A stretch of 36,123 bases of DNA from Dehalococcoidia bacterium (GTDB lineage: Bacteria > Chloroflexota > Dehalococcoidia > SZUA-161): assembly GCA_011174795.1 (NCBI GenBank), contig DUEY01000047.1:1-36123 (forward strand), given 5' to 3'. The number at the start of each line of letters is the position of its first letter. The stretch's first letter is position 1. The translations under genes were made by a program, and so were the position numbers. The notes under the pieces are model-generated. The model did no database searches, had not been told where the DNA came from, and was given only the letters and a program-made list of their open reading frames with translations. Shown in pieces: positions 1-8,902 of the stretch.

Positions 1-11
1 AAACGAGGAAT

Positions 12-1226
12 TCACCTCGACCAGCTACCGGAAGCGTTCGATCTGAAACCGAGGGAGGTATAGACGGCGTCAACAAGGCTTTGTCCCCTGGGATTAAGAC
101 CCAGCCCGATGCCCATTTTATTCATCATGTAGCCGAATGACATCCTCTCCTGTGGGTCAGCGAACCCGACGGAACCCCCGGCTCCAGCATGGCCGAATGC
201 GTCTTCGCTCAGGATAGCACTGTCCTGCATGCCCGGAGGTTGTTTCCTGTTATCGAATGATTTTCCGAAACCGAGAGCGAACCTCATGGGGATAAGGATT
301 GTCATATCCTGGCCAGTCGAAGAAGATACCGCAGACATCCTCGCCAGGGTGTCACAGTCCACCAGATCGACACCCTTGAGGCTTCCTCCGCACGCCAGCG
401 GAGCATACATGCCGGCAAGCCCACGAGCATTTGTTATACCGCCAGCCGCTCCGATCTCGGCTGCATGAAAGTCGCGCACGTCAACGCCGGCCATCATAGC
501 GCCACCGTCGTTAATAATGCACAGGCCCGGTATAGAGTTCGGATCTGTCATGGCAGTTTTCATGAAGGGTGTGTCCATCATTTGCTGAGGGTCGAACGTA
601 ATAATCTTTGCTACCCGCGGTTCGATCTCCTCCGGCAGGCCGATCCAGAAGTCAAGCCCAAGGGGTTCTGCTACTTCGTCCTGGAAGAAGCGGCCGAGCG
701 ATTTGCCCGATACACGCCTCACCACCTCACCGACCAACCAGCCAAACACCCAGAATTCATAGCCATGTCGTGTACCGGGCTCCCAGAACGGCTCTTGCTC
801 CTCAAGTGCGTGTACCATTGTGTCCCAGTCATAGAACGCCCCTTGGGGTAACGGCTTACGGACATGTGGCAGACCCGCCTGGTGGTTGAGCAGCATCTTC
901 ACCGTGATGTTTTTCTTACCGGCCCCGCCGAACTCGGGCCAGTATTTCACTACGGGCGCATCGATATCCATGAGGCCCCGAGAGGCGAGGATATGAGCAC
1001 ATAGAGCTGTAGCCCCCTTTGTGGAGGAGAAGACGACCGAGACCGTGTCCTCCTTCCATGGCTCCCCTGTGTCGACATCAGCCGTGCCACCCCAGAGGTC
1101 CACAATGGTTTCGCCGTCCGAGGTAATGCATACAGAGGCCCCGACCTCTTCACGCTCTTTGAAATTGCGCTCGAATTCATCGCGTACTCGCACGAACTTA
1201 GGGTCACACTTTCCCGAAACAGCCAT
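12..1226 (-). CDS. Serine hydrolase, beta-lactamase/esterase (EstB-like) family
   Basis: Class C beta-lactamase-like serine hydrolase of about 404 residues, the usual size for EstB-type carboxylesterases. The SxxK motif is visible as SSTK at about residues 67-70, which supplies the nucleophilic Ser and its Lys. A Tyr at about 156 (HGYEFWVFGWLVGE) fits the second catalytic motif, and the C-terminal GHAGAGGSVGFADP stretch is typical of the family. There is no signal peptide, so it is probably cytoplasmic. The ATG at 1226 is chosen because AGGAGG lies 6 nt upstream; the longer reading from 1253 has no such site. It follows pyrK on the same strand after a 94-nt gap and may be read through from the pyr operon, but nothing links it to pyrimidines. 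The substrate cannot be predicted; ester hydrolysis is more likely than beta-lactam hydrolysis. Confidence 0.88.
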   Translation of the reverse strand: MAVSGKCDPKFVRVRDEFERNFKEREEVGASVCITSDGETIVDLWGGTADVDTGEPWKEDTVSVVFSSTKGATALCAHILASRGLMDIDAPVVKYWPEFGGAGKKNITVKMLLNHQAGLPHVRKPLPQGAFYDWDTMVHALEEQEPFWEPGTRHGYEFWVFGWLVGEVVRRVSGKSLGRFFQDEVAEPLGLDFWIGLPEEIEPRVAKIITFDPQQMMDTPFMKTAMTDPNSIPGLCIINDGGAMMAGVDVRDFHAAEIGAAGGITNARGLAGMYAPLACGGSLKGVDLVDCDTLARMSAVSSSTGQDMTILIPMRFALGFGKSFDNRKQPPGMQDSAILSEDAFGHAGAGGSVGFADPQERMSFGYMMNKMGIGLGLNPRGQSLVDAVYTSLGFRSNASGSWSR

Positions 1227-1320
1227 GACGAACCTCCTCTTCCCAATGCTCACACGCTCATGGCACAGTCAAGAGAAGCCTATGATTTACTGCAAGTATT
1301 CTATGAGGGCACTCATTCTT

Positions 1321-2136
1321 TCATACTAGATTCGCATTGTCAATGCCCCCACTTGCTGCAGGCGCTATTATTTTATCCCATACAACTTCTTTCAGTTCGA
1401 AGACAGGCCCGTCCTTACAGACACGTCTGTTGCCGTTTAACGTCTCGATAGTACAGCCAAGGCAGGCGCCGACGCCGCATCCCAGCACAGTCTCCAAGAG
1501 AACCTGCACGGGTTTGCCATTAGTAATATCAGTCATCTCAGCCATCTTTTTATACATAGGAAGCGGTCCGCAGGCGAATACCTGGTCTGTGTCCGCTATA
1601 TATTCGGGCAGCAAGTCGGTTACCATCCCCTTCGTCCCCAGCGAACCGTCCTCGGTGGCGACAACGGTCTCGATTCCCGACGGTAGCAGGCTCTGGGGGT
1701 ATATCTGCGAAGCAGTCCTGTAGCCGATGAGGAGCGTTACCGAGCGATCCGATTCGACGGCCTGGTCAGCGAGCGCCACCAGCGGTGCGATGCCCATTCC
1801 CCCGGCAATGAGCAGTAGGTTTCCTGAAGCAGGGAGAACCTCGAAGCCCCTGCCCAGCGGCCCGAACAGGTCCAGGGAGTCCCCCTTGCTTCGCTGTGCC
1901 AGCCATTCCGTACCCCGTCCCACCACCGCGAATAGAAAGGCTATACTGCCATCGCGAGATACCCTATGGATGCTCAGAGGTCGCCTCAAGGGCATGTCGC
2001 AGCCCTCGCCACAGCGCACCATGACGTACTGCCCCGCCCGGGCTACCGTTGCGATTTCCGGCGCACGCACCCAGAGAAAAAAAGCGCCGTCCCATAGCTC
2101 CTCGCTGGATACGATAGTGGCGTCAATGCGTTTCAT
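1321..2136 (-). CDS. pyrK: Dihydroorotate dehydrogenase B, electron transfer subunit
   Basis: 271-residue iron-sulfur flavoprotein that passes electrons from PyrD (dihydroorotate oxidation) to NAD+. Visible features in order: a ferredoxin-reductase-type FAD-binding half with RRPLSIH, a nucleotide-binding half with GGMGIAPL and CGPLPMY, and a C-terminal [2Fe-2S] region with CGVGACLGC followed by a fourth Cys in RVCKDGPVF. The catalytic partner pyrD is not next to it, which is unusual; it must lie elsewhere or be replaced. The gene follows carB by 73 nt, and that gap contains a short palindrome. It is probably the last pyrimidine gene of the operon starting with pyrR. Related NAD(P)H-dependent oxidoreductase subunits share the same architecture, but the pyr context supports PyrK. 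Confidence 0.92.
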   Translation of the reverse strand: MKRIDATIVSSEELWDGAFFLWVRAPEIATVARAGQYVMVRCGEGCDMPLRRPLSIHRVSRDGSIAFLFAVVGRGTEWLAQRSKGDSLDLFGPLGRGFEVLPASGNLLLIAGGMGIAPLVALADQAVESDRSVTLLIGYRTASQIYPQSLLPSGIETVVATEDGSLGTKGMVTDLLPEYIADTDQVFACGPLPMYKKMAEMTDITNGKPVQVLLETVLGCGVGACLGCTIETLNGNRRVCKDGPVFELKEVVWDKIIAPAASGGIDNANLV

Positions 2137-2180
2137 TTATCCTTTTAATCCCCCTGAATCCCCTTTTCACCCTCACCTAG

Positions 2181-2201
2181 CCTCTCCCCTCAAGGGAGAG
2201 G
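2181..2201. repeat. Short intergenic palindrome (8-bp stem)
   Basis: The sequence cctctccc-ctcaa-gggagagg is a perfect 8-bp inverted repeat with a 5-nt loop in the carB-pyrK gap. It has no following T-run, so it is not a standard terminator. The pyrimidine-rich lead-in looks like a dispersed palindromic repeat. It could also form an mRNA hairpin that protects or separates the carB and pyrK messages. Confidence 0.6.
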
Positions 2202-2209
2202 TAATAGGA

Positions 2210-5200
2210 TTAGGAATTGCGCGATATATCAGCGTGGTATTCCTGGAGGCTCTTGACCTCGCCGTGTCCTTTCCGATAGGCTGCGATTCCCCTCGCTGCG
2301 GCAACCGCTGCCGTCGTGGTTGTGATATAGGGAACCTTGTACTTGATCGCCGCTTTTCGAATGTAGGAATCGTCCACAGCGCTCAGCTTGCCGCTGGGTG
2401 TATTGACCACGAGCTGAATCTCCTTGTTCTTTATGGCATCGGTGATATTCGGGCGACCTTCATGCTCTTTCAGAATCAGCTCCGAATCTACGCCACGCTC
2501 GGCAAGATATTCGCGGGTGCCTACCGTGGCTCTGAGGGCAAACCCAAGCTTCGAGAACTGCTCCGCTGCCTCCAGTCCACCCTCCCGGTCGAGGGGGGAG
2601 ACGGTGATGAGTACCGTGCCCTCCGAAGGTAGATACTGCTTGGCTGCCTCCTGCGCCTTGTAGTAGGCAAGTCCGGGGTTGTCGGCCATGCCCAGTACCT
2701 CTCCCGTCGAACGCATCTCGGGGCCGAGCACAGGGTCTACCTCGGGGAACATGTCGAAGGGGAACACCGCTTCTTTCACGCCAAAATGCGGGATCGGCCT
2801 GCGCTTGAGGCCGAGGTCGCTCAGCTTCTTCCCCAGCATTACCTGGGTGGCAAGACGCGCCATGGGGATATTGCAGACCTTGCTCACCAGCGGCACAGTG
2901 CGGCTCGCCCGCGGGTTTGCCTCCAGGATATACACTGTGTCCTCACAAATGGCGTACTGGATGTTCATCAAGCCCACGACATGGAGCTCCACCGCTATTT
3001 TTCGCGTATAGTCCTCGATGATATCTATATGTTTTTGAAGAATGCTTACCGGCGGGATCACGCACGCGGAGTCGCCGGAGTGGATGCCGGCGAGCTCTAT
3101 GTGCTCCATAACAGCGGGCACGAAGGCATCGGTGCCGTCGGCGATAGCGTCGGCTTCCGCTTCTATAGCGTTCTCCAGGAAGTTATCAATCAGGATGGGC
3201 CGCTCGGGAGAGATGCCCACCGCCGCCTCAACGTATTCCTTCAGCATATCCTCGTCGCGCACCACCTCCATCGCCCGCCCGCCGAGAACGTATGATGGTC
3301 GGACGATAAGGGGGTAGCCGATCTCGGCGGCAATGGCAAGGGCCTCGTCCAGGTTACTGGCCATACCGGACTCGGGCACGGGAATATCCAGCTCCCGCAT
3401 GATCTTGCGAAAGCGGTCGCGGTCTTCGGCGAGGTCAATGGTCTCGGTGCTGGTACCCAGAATCTTAACCCCCGCGGCTTCGAGCTCAGCGGCGATGTTG
3501 AGCGGCGTCTGGCCTCCGAACTGGCAGATGATGCCCTCCGGCTGCTCCTTCTCGTAGATAGCCAGGACATCCTCCACGGTCAACGGCTCGAAGTACAGCT
3601 TATTCGAGGTATCATAGTCGGTGGATACTGTCTCCGGGTTGCAGTTGACCATGACCGACTCGATTCCCTCGTCACGCAGGGCGAAAGCCGCGTGTACACA
3701 GCAGTAGTCGAACTCGATACCCTGGCCGATACGGTTGGGGCCGCCTCCCAGAACCATGACCTTGCGGGCACCGCTCACCCCCACCTTGTCGGGGGCGTTG
3801 TAGGTAGAGAAGTAATAGGCAGCATCCTCCACACCGCTCACGGGCACGGGCTCCCAGCCCTCGACGACGCCGAGTTCGGTTCGCCTGGCGCGGATATCAG
3901 CCTCGGGTACCCTTAGTATCTGTGATAAATACCTGTCGGCGAAGCCATCCTTCTTAGCCTGCACGAGGAGGTCGCCTGGAGGAAGCTTGCCTTTGTGTTT
4001 CAGCAGCCTCTCCTCCAGTTCCACGAGCTCCTTCATCTGCTCGATGAACCAGGGTTTTATATAGGTGCGCTGGTAGAGCTCGTCGATGTCCGCTCCCTTG
4101 CGCAGGGCTTCGTACATGATGAATTGCCGCTCGCTTGATGGCTCGCGGAGCTTATCCATCAGCTCCTCCAGCGATTTTTTATTGAAGTCTTTGGCGAAGC
4201 CCAGGCCGTAGCGACCATTTTCCAGTGAGCGGATGGCCTTCTGAAAGGCCTCTTTATAGTTCTTCCCGATGCTCATAACCTCGCCGACTGCGCGCATCTG
4301 GGTGCCGAGCTTATCCTCTACCCCCTTGAACTTCTCGAAAGCCCAGCGGGCGAACTTCACCACTACGTAGTCACCAGAGGGCGTATACTTCTCCAGCGTC
4401 CCTTCCCGCCAGTATGGTATTTCGTCCAGCGTGAGACCTCCCGCCAGCATGGATGACACCATGGCGATGGGGAATCCGGTCGCCTTCGATGCCAGCGCGG
4501 ATGAACGCGAGGTACGCGGATTGATCTCGATAACCACCACCCGTCCGGTAGTAGGGTCATGGGCGAACTGAATGTTTGTGCCGCCGATTACCTCGATGGC
4601 ATCGACGATATCGTAGGAATACTTCTGGAGTTTCTGCTGAAGTTCAGGGTCTATGGTCAGCATGGGCGCTGTGCAGTAGGAATCACCGGTGTGCACGCCC
4701 ATGGCGTCTACGTTCTCGATGAAACAAACGGTTATCTTCTGGCTCTTCGCGTCCCGCACCACCTCGAGTTCCAGTTCCTCCCACCCAAGGACAGACTCCT
4801 CCACCAGCACCTGACCAACGAGGCTGGCAGACAGGCCACGACTGCCCACGATGCGCAGCTCCTCCACGTTGTAAACCAGCCCGCCGCCGGTGCCACCCAT
4901 TGTGTAGGCGGGACGGAGCACAACCGGATACCCGAGCTTCTCGGCAATCGCTTCCATCTCCTCAACGGTATGGGCGATCTCGCTTCTCGGCATCTCGAGG
5001 CCGATGCTTGTCATGGTGTCCTTGAACACCTGGCGGTCCTCACCGCGTTCGATAGCATCAACGTTCACTCCGATTACCTTGACGCCATATTTCTCCAGCA
5101 CCCCCGCCCGGTACAGCTCCGAGGATAGATTCAGCCCCGACTGCCCGCCAAGGTTGGGCAGCAGGGCATCCGGACGTTCCTTCTCTATAATCCTGGTCAT

Positions 5201-5419
5201 GGTGGCAAGGTTGAGCGGCTCGATATAGGTCACGTCCGCCATGCCGGGGTCGGTCATGATGGTGGCGGGGTTGGAGTTGACGAGCACTATCTTATAGCCG
5301 AGTTTTCTCAGCGCCTTGCAAGCCTGCGTGCCGGAGTAGTCGAACTCGCATGCCTGGCCGATGATGATGGGGCCGGAACCGATAATCATTACCTTGTCGA
5401 TGTCTTCGCGCTTGGGCAT
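2210..5419 (-). CDS. carB: Carbamoyl-phosphate synthase, large subunit
   Basis: 1069-residue synthetase subunit, full family length. It makes carbamoyl phosphate from bicarbonate, ammonia (from CarA-hydrolysed glutamine) and two ATP, feeding PyrB and arginine synthesis. Two homologous halves are visible, each opening with a nucleotide-binding signature (IIGSGPIIIGQACEFDYSG near residue 12 and LGGGPNRIGQGIEFDYCC near 550). Each is followed by an ATP-grasp domain (EINPRTSRSSALASKATG and EANPRASRTVPLVSKV). The last 130 residues form the MGS-like allosteric domain. The start is supported by GGAGGGG just upstream of the ATG. The glutaminase partner carA is absent from this window, although carB usually sits directly behind it. 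Confidence 0.97.
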   Translation of the reverse strand: MPKREDIDKVMIIGSGPIIIGQACEFDYSGTQACKALRKLGYKIVLVNSNPATIMTDPGMADVTYIEPLNLATMTRIIEKERPDALLPNLGGQSGLNLSSELYRAGVLEKYGVKVIGVNVDAIERGEDRQVFKDTMTSIGLEMPRSEIAHTVEEMEAIAEKLGYPVVLRPAYTMGGTGGGLVYNVEELRIVGSRGLSASLVGQVLVEESVLGWEELELEVVRDAKSQKITVCFIENVDAMGVHTGDSYCTAPMLTIDPELQQKLQKYSYDIVDAIEVIGGTNIQFAHDPTTGRVVVIEINPRTSRSSALASKATGFPIAMVSSMLAGGLTLDEIPYWREGTLEKYTPSGDYVVVKFARWAFEKFKGVEDKLGTQMRAVGEVMSIGKNYKEAFQKAIRSLENGRYGLGFAKDFNKKSLEELMDKLREPSSERQFIMYEALRKGADIDELYQRTYIKPWFIEQMKELVELEERLLKHKGKLPPGDLLVQAKKDGFADRYLSQILRVPEADIRARRTELGVVEGWEPVPVSGVEDAAYYFSTYNAPDKVGVSGARKVMVLGGGPNRIGQGIEFDYCCVHAAFALRDEGIESVMVNCNPETVSTDYDTSNKLYFEPLTVEDVLAIYEKEQPEGIICQFGGQTPLNIAAELEAAGVKILGTSTETIDLAEDRDRFRKIMRELDIPVPESGMASNLDEALAIAAEIGYPLIVRPSYVLGGRAMEVVRDEDMLKEYVEAAVGISPERPILIDNFLENAIEAEADAIADGTDAFVPAVMEHIELAGIHSGDSACVIPPVSILQKHIDIIEDYTRKIAVELHVVGLMNIQYAICEDTVYILEANPRASRTVPLVSKVCNIPMARLATQVMLGKKLSDLGLKRRPIPHFGVKEAVFPFDMFPEVDPVLGPEMRSTGEVLGMADNPGLAYYKAQEAAKQYLPSEGTVLITVSPLDREGGLEAAEQFSKLGFALRATVGTREYLAERGVDSELILKEHEGRPNITDAIKNKEIQLVVNTPSGKLSAVDDSYIRKAAIKYKVPYITTTTAAVAAARGIAAYRKGHGEVKSLQEYHADISRNS

Positions 5420-5467
5420 CTGCCCCTCCCATACTAAGATTTTCCCGAGTGCTCCATATTGTTTTAA

Positions 5468-6781
5468 TTATCCTTTGTATACCACCACGCCTCCGACCAC
5501 CGTGAGCATCACCCTGCCCCTGAGGGCACGTCCGTCAAGGGGGGTGTTTTTACCCTTGGAGACGAATTCATCCGGGTTCACCACCCATTCCGCTTCGGGG
5601 TCGAAGACCGTCACATCCGCCATAGAGCCGGGCTTCAGCGTACCGAGGTCTGCCCGCCGCAGGACAGACGCCGGCTCATGCGTGAGTTTCGAGACAAGCA
5701 TAGATAGCTCTATCTTCCCCCGGTGCACCAGTTCCATCAGGCTGCCCAGCGCTGTCTCGAACCCGCTGATGCCGAAGGCAGCCTTGTCGAAACCGCACAT
5801 TTTATCTCCGTTGGTGTGCGGGGCATGGTCGGTGGCGATGGCATCAATCACGCCCTCCTTCAAGCCGACAATAAGCTCTTCAATATCCTCAACCGTCCCC
5901 AGCGGCGGGTTCACCTTGGCAGCAGTGTTACGGCCGTCTATGATATCGCAGGTCAATGTCAGGTGGTGCGGGGTTACCTCGGCGGTAACCGGTACGCCCT
6001 CACCCTTGGCGCGTCGTATGAGGTCTACCGAGGTAGCAGTGCTCACATGACAGATGTGAAGCCTGCCCCCGGTCGCTTTCGCTAGCTCGATATCCCTGGC
6101 AACGATATTGGACTCGGCAGTGTCCGGAATCCCCTTGAGCCCCAGCCTAGCCGCCACCTTGCCCTCCCTCATTACTCCACCACCGCTCAGGTTCAGGTCC
6201 TCGCAGTGGTCACAAATCAGCAAATCGAGAGCCCTGCCCCGTTCCAGCGCCCGTCGCATTATGGAGGAATCAGCTACCGGGCTGCCATCGTCGCTGAAGG
6301 CGACGACGCCCGATACGGAAAGCTCGCCGAGGTCGGCGAGCTCGCTTCCCGCTCTGCGCTTGGTAACGCACCCCACAGGCAGGACGCGAACCACGCCCTC
6401 TCTCTCAGCTATACCCCTGATATATGCCACCGTCTCCCCCGTATCCAAAGGCGGCTCGGTATTCGGCATGCAGCAGACGGTGGTGAATCCGCCCTTAGCC
6501 GCGGCGCGTGTCCCGGTGGCTATCGTCTCCTTCTCCTCGAACCCCGGCTGGCGCAGGTGGCAGTGAAGGTCAACGAAACCGGGGCATACCACCATACCCC
6601 CAGCCTGAATTACCCGGCAGTTCTCAGGTACGGCAGACTCTCCTTGTATGTTAAGCCAGTCAATCCTGCCGCCAGAGATGAACAGGTCGCCTCTGGTATC
6701 TATCCCCTGCGCGGGGTCGACGACACGACCTCCCTGAATAAGCAGGTCACTGTGCTCGCGGTCCGAGCGCTCTGCTGCCAC
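5468..6781 (-). CDS. pyrC: Dihydroorotase
   Basis: 437-residue class I dihydroorotase of the amidohydrolase superfamily; it cyclises carbamoyl aspartate to dihydroorotate in the cytoplasm. Metal-ligand motifs are visible: DLHCHLRQPG early, CHVST and TPHHLTLT in the middle, and IATDHAPHT late. All canonical ligands seem present, so it should be catalytic rather than a PyrC-like structural partner. It starts with GTG at 6781, 2 nt after the pyrB stop codon, with GAGG in the end of pyrB. Translation is therefore likely coupled to pyrB. A 48-nt gap separates it from carB. Confidence 0.96.
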   Translation of the reverse strand: MAAERSDREHSDLLIQGGRVVDPAQGIDTRGDLFISGGRIDWLNIQGESAVPENCRVIQAGGMVVCPGFVDLHCHLRQPGFEEKETIATGTRAAAKGGFTTVCCMPNTEPPLDTGETVAYIRGIAEREGVVRVLPVGCVTKRRAGSELADLGELSVSGVVAFSDDGSPVADSSIMRRALERGRALDLLICDHCEDLNLSGGGVMREGKVAARLGLKGIPDTAESNIVARDIELAKATGGRLHICHVSTATSVDLIRRAKGEGVPVTAEVTPHHLTLTCDIIDGRNTAAKVNPPLGTVEDIEELIVGLKEGVIDAIATDHAPHTNGDKMCGFDKAAFGISGFETALGSLMELVHRGKIELSMLVSKLTHEPASVLRRADLGTLKPGSMADVTVFDPEAEWVVNPDEFVSKGKNTPLDGRALRGRVMLTVVGGVVVYKG

Positions 6782-6783
6782 TG

Positions 6784-8202
6784 TTACCTCTTCTTCGCCT
6801 TTCCACGAAAGGCTTTCTTAGCCGGCTTGAATCCCCGGGCTTGTGCGATGTCTTCCGAGTCGAAGATTATGAGGTTCTCGGGCTGTATTCTCCTCAGCAT
6901 AGAGCTGTCAGCGCTATAGTATCTCTTTCTTTCCACGATCCCCTGGTGCCATTTTGAGCTTGCTATGTACCGCGGATGTATCTCGTGTTCACAGTAGACG
7001 CACCTCAGCGTCAACGGATTTTTCGACACTATCTGGAACCTGGGCTTGATGTACCGCGTCTCGGTCTCCTGCCTCGACACACAGTTCTTATTCAGGCATA
7101 GAAGCCCGGTGCTTCGTTTGTAAACCGTATAAGCCTTTTTTATTACCCGTGATGGACGTTTGCCCTCCGGGACAGCAGCCTGCTTAGCCCCGAGAAGAAG
7201 CGCTATCAGCGCCATCCTGATCGGCACCCCACGTTGTGCCTGTTTGAAGTACATGCTCCGCGGGTCAGCATCGATCTCATAGGCAAGCTCGTCGACACGG
7301 GGCAGAGGATGCATAACAATCGTCTCCTCGAATCGTTTTTCCCTGAGCAGTTTCTTATCAACGACAGGGTAGTACAATTCATCTCCACCCGCTCCGGCCT
7401 CAATCCTCTCCTTCTGAAGCCTGGTGACATAGAGGGCATCAACACCCTTCTCCATCTCGATTTGAATACCGACGGCGGGGATATTCGCCAGCTGATGAGG
7501 TCCGCTTGGCGTAATATATACGGCATCAAGGGGGAAAAGCCCCTCTATCTTCATATCCTCTGAGCCATTGTACCGTTCCAACATACCGCTATATTCTGTG
7601 GTCAGCTTCCTCACGACGTGCTCAGGCAACTCCAGCCCGGGGCTGGGGCGGAAATGGATGTCTGCGCCGAACCTCGCCAGGGCGTAGGCCAGAGAGTGTA
7701 CCGTGCGACCGTATTTCAAGTCCCCCCACAGGGCTATCTTCAACCCTTCAAGGGTCTGCCTCTCCTTCTTGAGCGTGTAGAGGTCGCACAGGGTCTGCGT
7801 GGGATGTTCATGCCCACCGTCGCCGGCGTTTATCACGGGGACTTCAGCGTAATCGGCAACAACCTGCGCCGCTCCTTCCCACGGATGCCTGATGACGATT
7901 ATGTCCGCGTAGCTTCCCACAACCCTCGCCATATCGGCGATACTCTCGCCCTTGGCCAGCGAGGTGTTGCTCATCTCCACGACTGATATCACCCTTCCCC
8001 CGAGCCGGTTCATCGCAGCCTCGAACGACAGCCGCGTCCTCGTGCTCGGCTCGAAGAACAGGCTCGCCATTACCATGCCCTGGCACAGGCCAGACTGCTT
8101 ACGTATCGAGCCAGCCATTTCGTCGGCCAAGGAGAGAACTGCCTCGATCTCCTGATTCGAGAAGTCATCTATCGTTATCAGGTCCCTATTCGCCAAGCTC
8201 AT
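6784..8202 (-). CDS. pyrB: Aspartate carbamoyltransferase with fused C-terminal PyrI-type zinc domain
   Basis: 472 residues; ordinary catalytic chains have about 310. Residues 1-338 are the catalytic chain: the carbamoyl-phosphate loop STRT at 53-56, HPWEG near 106, HPTQT near 133 and HPLPR near 298. The region around residues 230-252 looks longer than in the E. coli chain. After a basic linker, residues 369-404 carry CLNKNC and CVYC (Cys369, Cys374, Cys401, Cys404). This C-x4-C / C-x2-C spacing is that of the zinc domain of the PyrI regulatory chain. The PyrI nucleotide-binding allosteric domain is absent. About 68 further residues, ending in a very basic tail, have no recognised match. pyrB lies 7 nt after pyrR. 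It condenses carbamoyl phosphate with aspartate; the fused domain probably aids oligomer assembly. Confidence 0.94.
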   Translation of the reverse strand: MSLANRDLITIDDFSNQEIEAVLSLADEMAGSIRKQSGLCQGMVMASLFFEPSTRTRLSFEAAMNRLGGRVISVVEMSNTSLAKGESIADMARVVGSYADIIVIRHPWEGAAQVVADYAEVPVINAGDGGHEHPTQTLCDLYTLKKERQTLEGLKIALWGDLKYGRTVHSLAYALARFGADIHFRPSPGLELPEHVVRKLTTEYSGMLERYNGSEDMKIEGLFPLDAVYITPSGPHQLANIPAVGIQIEMEKGVDALYVTRLQKERIEAGAGGDELYYPVVDKKLLREKRFEETIVMHPLPRVDELAYEIDADPRSMYFKQAQRGVPIRMALIALLLGAKQAAVPEGKRPSRVIKKAYTVYKRSTGLLCLNKNCVSRQETETRYIKPRFQIVSKNPLTLRCVYCEHEIHPRYIASSKWHQGIVERKRYYSADSSMLRRIQPENLIIFDSEDIAQARGFKPAKKAFRGKAKKR

Positions 8203-8209
8203 AACTGCC

Positions 8210-8776
8210 TCACCCCTTATGATTGTGCGCGGCGCCAGTCTCAGCCGAATCCATGATTACCACCTCGTCCCTGCCATCGGTCTCTTTCAGCCGTAGCTGA
8301 ATGCGTTCATACTTCGAGGAGGGGATGTTCTTCCCCACAAAATTAGGCCTTATCGGGAGCTCCCGGTGTCCTCGGTCGATGAGCACCGCAAGCAGGATGC
8401 GCTGGGGGCGCCCGTAATCGATGAGGGCATCCATGGCGGCGCGGATGCTCCGCCCGGTGAACAGGACATCGTCGACCAGGACAACGTCTTTACCGGTGAT
8501 GCTGGCGGGTATATCGCTGGGCCGAATAACCGGCTGAACCCCACGGTAGGAAAGGTCATCGCGATGCAGCCCGATATCGAGCGCACCGACCGGGACATCC
8601 ATCCTCTCAGAATCACCTATCACCGCTGCGATGCGGTGAGCAAGCGGGACGCCGCGGGTATGCACGCCGATTAAAACCAGGTTATCGCAACCATCGATAT
8701 TCTCTATAACTTCATGGGCGATACGGACCAGTGTCCGCCGTATCCCCTCACCCGACATTATCACTTTCTCAGGCAT
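8210..8776 (-). CDS. pyrR: PyrR: pyr operon attenuator / uracil phosphoribosyltransferase
   Basis: About 188 residues, the usual PyrR length. PyrR binds pyr mRNA in the presence of UMP/UTP and promotes termination; many members also convert uracil and PRPP to UMP. The PRPP-binding motif [11 protein letters not shown] is at about 98-108, and [10 protein letters not shown] and DIGLHRDDL match the family. The ATG at 8776 is preferred because GGCGGAGG precedes it by 7 nt. An upstream in-frame ATG at 8794 lies inside the terminator loop and would cover that ribosome-binding site. First gene of pyrR-pyrB-pyrC-carB-pyrK. A perfect PyrR target motif in its own leader (8865-8878) implies autoregulation. 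Confidence 0.96.
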   Translation of the reverse strand: MPEKVIMSGEGIRRTLVRIAHEVIENIDGCDNLVLIGVHTRGVPLAHRIAAVIGDSERMDVPVGALDIGLHRDDLSYRGVQPVIRPSDIPASITGKDVVLVDDVLFTGRSIRAAMDALIDYGRPQRILLAVLIDRGHRELPIRPNFVGKNIPSSKYERIQLRLKETDGRDEVVIMDSAETGAAHNHKG

Positions 8777-8850
8777 AAAAAAACCTCCGCCCATAAAAGG
8801 CTGAGGATTATTCTCTGTGGCTTTGGTTTACCCTGATTAGGGGTCGCCAT
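8761..8850 (-). CDS. Putative pyr operon leader peptide (29 aa)
   Basis: A short reading frame in the pyr leader starts with ATG at 8850 behind a good ribosome-binding site (AAGGA, 6 nt spacing). It encodes a 29-residue basic/hydrophobic peptide beginning [13 protein letters not shown]. It runs through the terminator hairpin and the pyrR ribosome-binding site and stops 13 nt inside pyrR, in another frame. Ribosomes translating it would melt the terminator, as in leader-peptide attenuation of E. coli pyrBI. Its ribosome-binding site is probably paired in the PyrR-bound hairpin. Position and signals argue for a real regulatory peptide, but no homologue was compared. Confidence 0.5.
   Translation of the reverse strand: MATPNQGKPKPQRIILSLLWAEVFLCLRK
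8777..8806 (-). terminator. Intrinsic terminator overlapping the pyrR ribosome-binding site
   Basis: On the mRNA strand CCTCAGCC, a 7-nt loop and GGCGGAGG form a stem of seven pairs with one mismatch. It is followed directly by seven T residues and then the pyrR ATG. The 3' arm is the pyrR ribosome-binding site, so the hairpin can both stop transcription and hide the start. The 5' arm can instead pair over 8 bp with AGGCTGAG (minus strand of 8862-8869), inside and beside the PyrR-binding motif. That makes a mutually exclusive antiterminator. Confidence 0.8.
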
Positions 8851-8864
8851 ATTTCTTCCTTCTC

Positions 8865-8878
8865 AGCCTCACGGGACT
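8865..8878 (-). promoter_or_regulatory. PyrR-binding RNA motif (anti-antiterminator)
   Basis: The mRNA strand reads AGTCCCGTGAGGCT, an exact match to the established PyrR-binding consensus ARUCCNGNGAGGYU. CAG/CTG and CC/GG pair around the loop, with the expected single-base bulge. An outer CCTT/AAGG pairing would extend the stem across the ribosome-binding site of the leader peptide. It lies about 20-30 nt after the predicted transcription start. Confidence 0.9.
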
Positions 8879-8902
8879 GAATTAAAGGCCCGGTTTGCGA
8901 AG

